Below are positions 5,047-10,101 of a stretch of DNA of 10,101 bases, piece by piece (position 1 is the stretch's first letter; every line of letters starts with the position of its first letter). Location of the stretch: contig JAPLHJ010000272.1 of assembly GCA_026389675.1 (NCBI GenBank), positions 1-10,101 of the forward strand, read 5' to 3'. The position numbers and the translations under genes were made by a program. The stretch is from Chloroflexota bacterium (lineage in GTDB: Bacteria > Chloroflexota > Dehalococcoidia > GIF9 > UBA5629). The notes under the pieces were generated by a model that was given only the letters and a program-made list of their open reading frames with translations, was not told the DNA's origin and did not search any database.

Positions 5047-6390
5047 GTGACGATTGCGGTTACCGAGATTATCAGCACCTGGGCAAGCGGGTTAAAATAC
5101 GAGGACATCCCTTCACGCACGATCGCGTGCGCCAAAGAGCAGGTCGTCGGCATTGTTGCCGCCATGTTAGCTGGGAGCCGGACGGAGGAATGTCAGCCCC
5201 TTTATAAAGCGTTGCGCGAATGGGGAGACAGGGAGGAATCGACGGTCGTCGGGGCAAATATGAAGACAAGCATGCGTAACGCTGGCCTGGTGAATTCCAT
5301 TGTTGCCCAGACCCTCGAGTGGGAGGATTACCTGAGATCGCAGCATACCGGCGCATCGACCGTTCCCAATGCCCTGGCCGTGGGCGAGGCAGTGAATGCC
5401 AACGGTAAAGAGTTCCTGACCGCGCTGGTGGCCTATATAAAAAGCCACCTTTTCACCAACTCCTGCCCGAACCACCAGATCGATGCCGCCGTTGTGGCCG
5501 GTAAACTATTGGGTTTGAACAGTGAACAGATGATGGACGCCCTGGGCATATCCTGTTTCCCGCCCATGACGCAGTGCTTTGCAGGCTGGTTCTCTCCCAC
5601 CAAGGGACTTATCACCGGCGCGCCGGTGCACACCGGGATCACCGGCGCCTGCCTGGCCAAGGCAGGTTTCAAGGGTTTCAGGAAGATAATCGAGCACCCG
5701 GATGGCTTCTCCTCCGCCATCTTTGAACGTTACGACCTGGAGGAAATGGTGCGTGACCTGGGCAATGACTGGCGGACCGATACTCATTCACCCAAGCTTT
5801 ACCCATGCTGCGGGTGGCTGGACGCACTGGTAGATTCCGCGCTTGATATCATGCGTGAGCACAAGGTCGATTGGCGGGACATCTCCAGCATCGATGTGCA
5901 AAGTCCCACGGTCACCCTGCTGCTGAATAAGCCAAAGGATGAACTGATCGAGATGATCGACCGTATTGCCGGTACCGATTACCTGACCTGCGTGCCGCTT
6001 TTCTTCAATTCCATCTATCCGTTAGCCGTGGCCATCGTGGACGGCGAATTAACGCCCGCACAGTTCACCAAAGAAAGGATCACGGATAAAAAGCTCCACG
6101 AATTCTTCGACCGGATACACTTCGCGGTTGACCCATCCCTGGATGTTAAGGAGATGCAGGAAGGAATCAACAGCGGTGGTGTGAAGATCAGGCTTAAGAA
6201 CGGTACCGAATACAGCAAATTTACCGATGCCATGAAGGGTTCTTACAAGAACCCCATCGACATCAGGGAGAAGCTGGAGATCTGCACCCGGCACATCCTG
6301 GGCAACCAGCAACGCGACGAGATTTATAATGCTGCCTGCCGCATTGAGCAAATGGACAGCATCCGCGATTTCACCCGCCTGTTGCTTTGA
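5047..6390 (+). CDS. MmgE/PrpD family protein (2-methylcitrate dehydratase / aconitate decarboxylase fold)
   Basis: This 447-residue protein has the MmgE/PrpD layout. A helical domain (about 1-265) includes EWEDYLRSQHTGAS (91-104), PTKGLITGAP (184-193) and KLYPCCGW (250-257). A smaller C-terminal domain (about 270-430) includes NSIYPLAVAIVDGELT (321-336). Family members remove water or CO2 from tricarboxylates such as 2-methylcitrate or cis-aconitate, without iron-sulfur clusters. Retained here are H100, K186 and K250. Departures include Asp259, where most relatives have His four residues after the YPxC Cys, and Thr in HTG where HPG/HPS is usual. The start is GTG 5047 after a GGGGGG run (5036-5041), 22 bases past the previous stop. 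The gene is the second of the operon. The substrate is unlikely to be classic 2-methylcitrate, because no propionate-pathway genes are nearby and the partners are a CoA ligase and a 4HBD-fold enzyme. Confidence 0.88.
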   Translation: MTIAVTEIISTWASGLKYEDIPSRTIACAKEQVVGIVAAMLAGSRTEECQPLYKALREWGDREESTVVGANMKTSMRNAGLVNSIVAQTLEWEDYLRSQHTGASTVPNALAVGEAVNANGKEFLTALVAYIKSHLFTNSCPNHQIDAAVVAGKLLGLNSEQMMDALGISCFPPMTQCFAGWFSPTKGLITGAPVHTGITGACLAKAGFKGFRKIIEHPDGFSSAIFERYDLEEMVRDLGNDWRTDTHSPKLYPCCGWLDALVDSALDIMREHKVDWRDISSIDVQSPTVTLLLNKPKDELIEMIDRIAGTDYLTCVPLFFNSIYPLAVAIVDGELTPAQFTKERITDKKLHEFFDRIHFAVDPSLDVKEMQEGINSGGVKIRLKNGTEYSKFTDAMKGSYKNPIDIREKLEICTRHILGNQQRDEIYNAACRIEQMDSIRDFTRLLL

Positions 6391-6441
6391 CGGCGTCCCC
6401 ACATCACCGTAATGTAGACAACAATAAGGAGGTTTTTTTGA

Positions 6442-7911
6442 ATGGCAGTTAAAACCGGCAGGCAGTATACCGATAGCCTGAGAGTCATTAAAAGGAATTC
6501 ATATATCCTGGGGCAGAAGGTTGACGACATAGTTGACCACCCCATGAACCGGCCGGCTGTGAACGCCATAGCCGAGAGCTATGAGATCGCAAATATCAAG
6601 GATATGAAGGCCTTTGCGGCCCCGTCTTCGAAGCTGTGCAATGGGCCGGTCAACCGGTACAACGCCCTCAGTGAGAGCGTCGATGACATGCTGTCCCGCG
6701 GCGAAATGGAACGGACGGTGGGCTACAGGACGGCGGTAGGGTGTCCCCGCTCAACCGGATATGACGCCATCAACGCCGTTTACAGCATTGCATACGAGGT
6801 TGACCGGAAATACAAAACGCCATACCTTGAACGCTTCACTCGGTGGCTCAAACGGGTCCAGGAAAACGACCTGGCCATCAGCGGCGCTATGACCGACGTC
6901 AAGGGCGACAGGGAGAAAAGGCCTTCGCAACAGGCCGATCCTGATATGTACCTGCATATAGTGGAGAGAAAGCAGTCCGGCGTGGTGGTCAGGGGCGCCA
7001 AGGCCCACCAGACCGGCGCGGTTAATTGTCACGAGCACCTGGTAATGCCCACCCGAGGCATGAATGAGGCTGAAAAGGATTATGCCATCTGCTTTTCGGT
7101 TCCTGTAGACGCCCCGGGCCTTTATCATATATACGGGCGCCAGCCCTCCGACACGCGCAAGCTGGAATCCGGGGGATCCATGGACGTGGGCAACAGCCGC
7201 TTCGGCGGTTGCGAAACGCTCATGATTTTTGATGATGTCTTCATCCCCTGGGAGCAGGTGTACATCTGTGGTGAAAACGAGTACACCTGGCCGCTGGTGA
7301 ACCGTTTCGCCATCGGCCACCGTGCATCCTATGGGCTGGCGGGTGGAGGTGTGGGCGATGTCGCCATAGGGCTGGTGGTGGCCATGGCCGAGGCCAACGG
7401 GGTTGCGCATGACAAGATAATCTGGGACAAGATAGCCGACCTTATTATTTGCTGCCAGACCCTTTACGGCCTGGGGCTATCCGCCATGCTCAAAGGCAAA
7501 CCAACTGCTTCGGGCATCTATTTCCCCGATTACGTGCTGGGCGGGGTGGCCAAGTATAACGCTACCACACTGCCCTTTCAGATGCTGCGCATTACCCAGG
7601 ATATCTGCGGCGGTCTGGTGGCCACCATGCCCGGCGAAGCGGATCTGCGCAACGAGGTGATCGGCAAATACATTGAGAAATATCTGCGCGGCGCCGCGCA
7701 GGTGCCGACCGAGCACCGCATGCGGCTGGTGCGGTTGATAGAATGCATGTCCCTGGGGCCTTTGTCTGCCGACCTGCTGACCATGGGGCTGCACGGCGCG
7801 GGTTCGCCATATGCGCAGAAAATGATGATACTTGGTGACTACGCCGAAAGGATACCCGGGCTGCGTGACCTGGCGCTTTACCATGCCGGCATCATAGATA
7901 AAATAAGCTGA
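6442..7911 (+). CDS. 4-hydroxybutyryl-CoA dehydratase / HpaB-fold flavoprotein lacking the Fe-S ligands
   Basis: This 489-residue protein aligns end to end with Clostridium aminobutyricum 4-hydroxybutyryl-CoA dehydratase (4HBD; 490 residues, sequence recalled from memory). Shared blocks include DHPM-x-RP (32-38), ENDLAISGAMTD (141-152), VVVRGAKAHQTG (181-192, with T191 = T190 of 4HBD), IYGRQ, FGG, DDVFIPW, HGAGSP (451-456) and TMP-x-EAD (395-401). These support an FAD-binding acyl-CoA-dehydrogenase-like fold. The 4HBD [4Fe-4S] ligands C99, C103 and C299 correspond to G100, S104 and A300 here. Only H293 (= H292) remains. Catalytic K300 and E455 correspond to G301 and M448. The classic radical dehydration is therefore improbable. 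A flavin oxidation, isomerisation or hydroxylation of an acyl-CoA is more likely. No HpaC-type flavin reductase is in view. AGGAGG (6427-6432) precedes ATG 6442. It is the third gene of the operon. Confidence 0.9.
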   Translation: MAVKTGRQYTDSLRVIKRNSYILGQKVDDIVDHPMNRPAVNAIAESYEIANIKDMKAFAAPSSKLCNGPVNRYNALSESVDDMLSRGEMERTVGYRTAVGCPRSTGYDAINAVYSIAYEVDRKYKTPYLERFTRWLKRVQENDLAISGAMTDVKGDREKRPSQQADPDMYLHIVERKQSGVVVRGAKAHQTGAVNCHEHLVMPTRGMNEAEKDYAICFSVPVDAPGLYHIYGRQPSDTRKLESGGSMDVGNSRFGGCETLMIFDDVFIPWEQVYICGENEYTWPLVNRFAIGHRASYGLAGGGVGDVAIGLVVAMAEANGVAHDKIIWDKIADLIICCQTLYGLGLSAMLKGKPTASGIYFPDYVLGGVAKYNATTLPFQMLRITQDICGGLVATMPGEADLRNEVIGKYIEKYLRGAAQVPTEHRMRLVRLIECMSLGPLSADLLTMGLHGAGSPYAQKMMILGDYAERIPGLRDLALYHAGIIDKIS

Positions 7912-7936
7912 AGTTTTTTTATTAGAGCGGAGGACT

Positions 7937-9724
7937 ATGGCAATGACGGAGAATATCGCAAGTCTGTTTATGGGGCAGGTTGAAAGCAATAAAGGGCAAA
8001 CTGCGCTCAGGCGTAAAAAGGATGGCCGTTATATTGACATAAAGTGGGAGGATTATGGCCGTAACGTCCGTAAGTTGGCCTGCGCACTGCTAAACCTTGG
8101 CCTCAAAGAGGGTGACCGGATTGCCATATACAGTTACAATTGCCCCGAGTGGGCATATATGGACCTGGCCGCTCTCTCCCTAAGAGCTGTGGTTGTGCCC
8201 ATTTACTTCAAAAGCAATGCACTGCAGGTCGAATTTATACTCAGGGATTCAAAGACCAGCCTGATCATGGTGGGTGATGAGTCCCAACTGGCAACGATAA
8301 ACTCTATAAAGGACAAGCTACCTGACCTGAAAAATGTTATATTCGCGGGAGAGAAAGTGCCGGGTAGCGATACGGCGGCGCTGACCGTGAACTCCCTGCT
8401 GGCGGGGGATGCCGGTAAAGCTGAGGTGGCTGAGCTGGAGAGGAGGATCGGGAAGATCTCGCCTGACGATATCGCCACGCTGGTCTACACTTCAGGAACC
8501 ACGGGAGAGCCCAAGGGCGTCATGCTCAGCCACAAGAATCTACTGGCCAATGTCAGGTCAGACTTGACCGCCGTATCCATGGGTAAAGGCGACGTCGGCC
8601 TTTCCTTTTTGCCCACCAGTCATGTCCTGGACAGGGTGGTGGTCCACTATATGAATATAGTTATCGGCGGGACCATTGCATATGCCGGGAGCCTGGAGAG
8701 CGTCCTTGAGGATATCCAGCTTGTCAGGCCGACCGCCATGTGCGGCGTACCCAGGATGTTCGAGAAGATCTATAGCGGGATATTTGACCGTATTAACAGC
8801 GGTCCCGGACTGCAGAAAAAACTATTCCACTGGGCTGTGGCTACGGGTAGTGCCGTCGTCACCAGGAATGCGGAGAAAAAGCCGGTCAACCCCTGGTTGA
8901 AACTGAATTACGCCCTGGCTGATGCGCTGGTCTTTGTTAAAATCCGCAAGCTGTTCGGCAGTAGAATGAAGCTTTTCGCATCGGGAGGCGCGCACCTTCA
9001 GGAGGAGATCGATATATTTTTCCGGGCCATCGGTATACCTATTATGCACGGCTATGGACTGACCGAGGCCACCTGCACGGTCACGCTCAATACGCGCACC
9101 GATTTCAAGCCGGGTACGCTTGGCCAGCCCCTTCCTGGCGTGAAAATCAGCATAGCCGAAGACGGCGAGATATTGGTGAGCGGGGGCCTTGTTATGAAGG
9201 GCTATTACAACCGTCCCGGAGACAGCGCGGAGACACTGGCAGGGGGTTGGCTGCATACCGGTGATATGGGTTACATCGACGGGCAGGGTTACCTGGTGAT
9301 GACGGACCGCAAAAAGGACATACTTGTGACATCGGGAGGCAAGAACATCTCGCCGCAGCGCCTTGAGACGTTGTTGTGCCTCAGCCGCTTTATCGAACAG
9401 GCGGTTATAATCGCCGAAAGGCGCCGGTTTGTCTCGGCCCTCATCGTGCCCGACTTCCTGCAGCTCAAGCAATATTGCACTGGCACCGGCATCGAATATT
9501 CACTTCCCTCTGAGATAGTGAAAAATCCGCAGATCATCAGGCTTTACCAGGCAGAGGTGGATAAGGTCAACAGCCGTCTGGACAGCTTCGAGAAGATCAA
9601 GGGTTTCGTTCTGATGCCCCAGGAGTTAACGGCTGAGGCAGGCGAACTGACGTACACATTGAAAGTCAAGAGACGCGTGGTCGATGAGAAGTACAGGGCT
9701 ATCATAGATAAGTTATACGAGTAG
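7937..9724 (+). CDS. AMP-dependent acyl-CoA synthetase, long-chain (FadD15/FAA) type
   Basis: This 595-residue adenylate-forming enzyme activates a carboxylic acid with ATP and CoA to an acyl-CoA via an acyl-AMP. Motifs appear in order: the P-loop-like A3 YTSGTTGEPKG (184-194), A5 HGYGLTEA (371-378), A7 TGDMG (441-445), A8 DRKKDILVTSGGKNISP (457-473), and the C-terminal A10-like LKVKR (575-579). The combination of SGGKNISP with a ~600-residue length and a TLKVKR tail is characteristic of the long-chain (FadD15/eukaryotic ACSL-like) branch. The substrate could still be a medium-chain or aromatic acid. It acts in the cytoplasm or at the membrane surface. GGAGG (7929-7933) lies only 3 bases from ATG 7937 but 9 bases from the in-frame ATG at 7943, so translation may really begin two codons later. 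It is the last gene of the operon, supplying its CoA thioester substrate. Confidence 0.93.
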   Translation: MAMTENIASLFMGQVESNKGQTALRRKKDGRYIDIKWEDYGRNVRKLACALLNLGLKEGDRIAIYSYNCPEWAYMDLAALSLRAVVVPIYFKSNALQVEFILRDSKTSLIMVGDESQLATINSIKDKLPDLKNVIFAGEKVPGSDTAALTVNSLLAGDAGKAEVAELERRIGKISPDDIATLVYTSGTTGEPKGVMLSHKNLLANVRSDLTAVSMGKGDVGLSFLPTSHVLDRVVVHYMNIVIGGTIAYAGSLESVLEDIQLVRPTAMCGVPRMFEKIYSGIFDRINSGPGLQKKLFHWAVATGSAVVTRNAEKKPVNPWLKLNYALADALVFVKIRKLFGSRMKLFASGGAHLQEEIDIFFRAIGIPIMHGYGLTEATCTVTLNTRTDFKPGTLGQPLPGVKISIAEDGEILVSGGLVMKGYYNRPGDSAETLAGGWLHTGDMGYIDGQGYLVMTDRKKDILVTSGGKNISPQRLETLLCLSRFIEQAVIIAERRRFVSALIVPDFLQLKQYCTGTGIEYSLPSEIVKNPQIIRLYQAEVDKVNSRLDSFEKIKGFVLMPQELTAEAGELTYTLKVKRRVVDEKYRAIIDKLYE

Positions 9725-9748
9725 GGGAACGTTAGCCTTAGGATTGGA

Positions 9749-9824
9749 TGGCGTCCCTGGTCGGATTCGAACCGACGACCCGCTGCTTAGAAGGCAGCCG
9801 CTCTATCCACTGAGCTACAGGGAC
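9749..9824 (-). tRNA. tRNA-Arg (anticodon UCU)
   Basis: A full cloverleaf is visible on the minus strand. The acceptor GTCCCTG (9818-9824) pairs with CAGGGAC (9753-9759), followed by discriminator G and an encoded CCA (9749-9751). The D-arm starts with TAGCTCAGTGG. The anticodon stem GCTGC/GCAGC encloses the loop CTTCTAA, with anticodon TCT at 9789-9791. The T-arm contains GGTTCGAATCC. TCT reads AGA codons, hence Arg. The gene faces the end of the acyl-CoA synthetase gene, 24 bases away. Confidence 0.96.
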
Positions 9825-9832
9825 TTACAGGG

Positions 9833-9862
9833 AGTTTAGCACAGGGAATTAAGCTTCTTCAA
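9833..9862 (-). promoter_or_regulatory. promoter of tRNA-Arg
   Basis: On the minus strand TTGAAG (9857-9862) and TAAACT (9833-9838) are separated by 18 bases, with an extended TGC before the -10. The implied start is near 9826, only a couple of bases upstream of the mature tRNA 5' end at 9824, as is common for tRNA genes. Confidence 0.5.
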
Positions 9863-9893
9863 CAGGCGCTGATGAGGATAGAGGCTTTTCCGG

Positions 9894-10101
9894 TTAAACG
9901 GCTGCCTTTTTGGGAGTCTCTGTTTCTTTGGGGACCGTCACTTCCTTAGTGGTCTCAGGAATCTTGGCTGGCAACTGCGATTCCCCAGGGCTGCGGCTAT
10001 CCGTAACATAAAACCCCGAACCTTTGAAAATTATAGGAACGGGCATAAAACGGCGCTTCACTTTACTCTTGCATTTCGGGCAGGGAGCTACGTTTTCATC
10101 G
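9894..10101 (-). CDS. FmdB-family zinc-ribbon protein, C-terminal fragment
   Basis: This minus-strand frame enters from the right edge and ends at TAA 9894-9896; 68 complete residues are visible. It contains CPKC, the second Cys pair of a zinc ribbon. After it comes the block VPIIFKGSGFYVTDSR, which matches the conserved C-terminal half of FmdB/'putative regulatory protein' zinc ribbons (IFKGSGFYVTD). The first Cys pair and the MP-x-YEY start would lie beyond the window. The last ~30 residues form a low-complexity tail rich in Pro, Glu, Thr and Lys, likely disordered. FmdB-type proteins are small and cytoplasmic; a regulatory role was first proposed next to amidase and formamidase genes but is not well established. 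The gene is upstream of, and on the same strand as, the tRNA. Confidence 0.88.
   Translation of the reverse strand, partial: DENVAPCPKCKSKVKRRFMPVPIIFKGSGFYVTDSRSPGESQLPAKIPETTKEVTVPKETETPKKAAV

Noticed and set aside
6751..7410. 219-codon minus-strand frame
   Set aside because: It is antisense to the 4HBD-fold gene, whose family blocks are intact through this region.
6442..7911. Assignment as a true 4-hydroxybutyryl-CoA dehydratase (abfD)
   Set aside because: Overall similarity is high, but cluster ligands C99, C103 and C299 and catalytic K300 and E455 are all replaced.
8822..9472. 216-codon minus-strand frame
   Set aside because: It is antisense to the acyl-CoA synthetase, whose A5-A8 motifs lie in this stretch.
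1..10101. CRISPR array, insertion sequence or prophage signs
   Set aside because: No regularly spaced direct repeats, transposase, integrase or long terminal inverted repeats were seen on either strand.

Overview
The window is a bacterial chromosomal segment. It has Shine-Dalgarno-led genes, sigma70-like promoters and a tRNA gene with an encoded CCA end. The gene content suggests an anaerobe with corrinoid-dependent C1 metabolism and acyl-CoA catabolism: a corrinoid protein with a URO-D-type methyltransferase, a 4-hydroxybutyryl-CoA-dehydratase-fold flavoprotein, an MmgE/PrpD protein and an acyl-CoA ligase. A Chloroflexota (Dehalococcoidia-like) or Desulfobacterota source would fit. This is inference from gene types, not from a phylogenetic marker.

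Layout, left to right. Positions 1-279 (+) hold the C-terminal end of an MFS-type transporter. Facing it on the minus strand are a tiny Lys-rich protein (1484-1585, with its own extended -10 promoter and strong ribosome binding site), a PIG-L/LmbE deacetylase (531-1385) and a two-helix membrane protein (297-518). A monocistronic alpha/beta hydrolase follows (1782-2555, +), preceded by a 9-bp inverted repeat. It converges on a minus-strand pair made of a corrinoid protein (3808-4440) and a URO-D-family methyltransferase (2653-3807), directly abutting.

Divergent from that pair, across a 188-bp intergenic region, is a four-gene plus-strand operon: a small possibly SCP2-like protein (4629-5024), an MmgE/PrpD-family protein (5047-6390), a 4HBD/HpaB-fold flavoprotein (6442-7911) and a long-chain-type acyl-CoA synthetase (7937-9724). 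Its promoter is TTGACA-N17-TATTAT, with a 10-bp palindrome in the spacer. The right edge holds tRNA-Arg(UCU) and the C-terminal end of an FmdB-type zinc-ribbon protein, both on the minus strand.

The most notable content is the plus-strand operon. It looks like a pathway in which an acid is activated to its CoA thioester and then processed by a flavoprotein and an MmgE/PrpD lyase. The flavoprotein is clearly built on the 4-hydroxybutyryl-CoA dehydratase scaffold, yet it lacks all three cysteine ligands of the [4Fe-4S] cluster and the catalytic Lys and Glu. The MmgE/PrpD protein also departs from its family at active-site positions. Both enzymes therefore probably do chemistry other than the textbook reactions, on an unknown substrate. 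The divergent corrinoid methyltransferase pair may be functionally linked (demethylation of the same substrate) or only adjacent.
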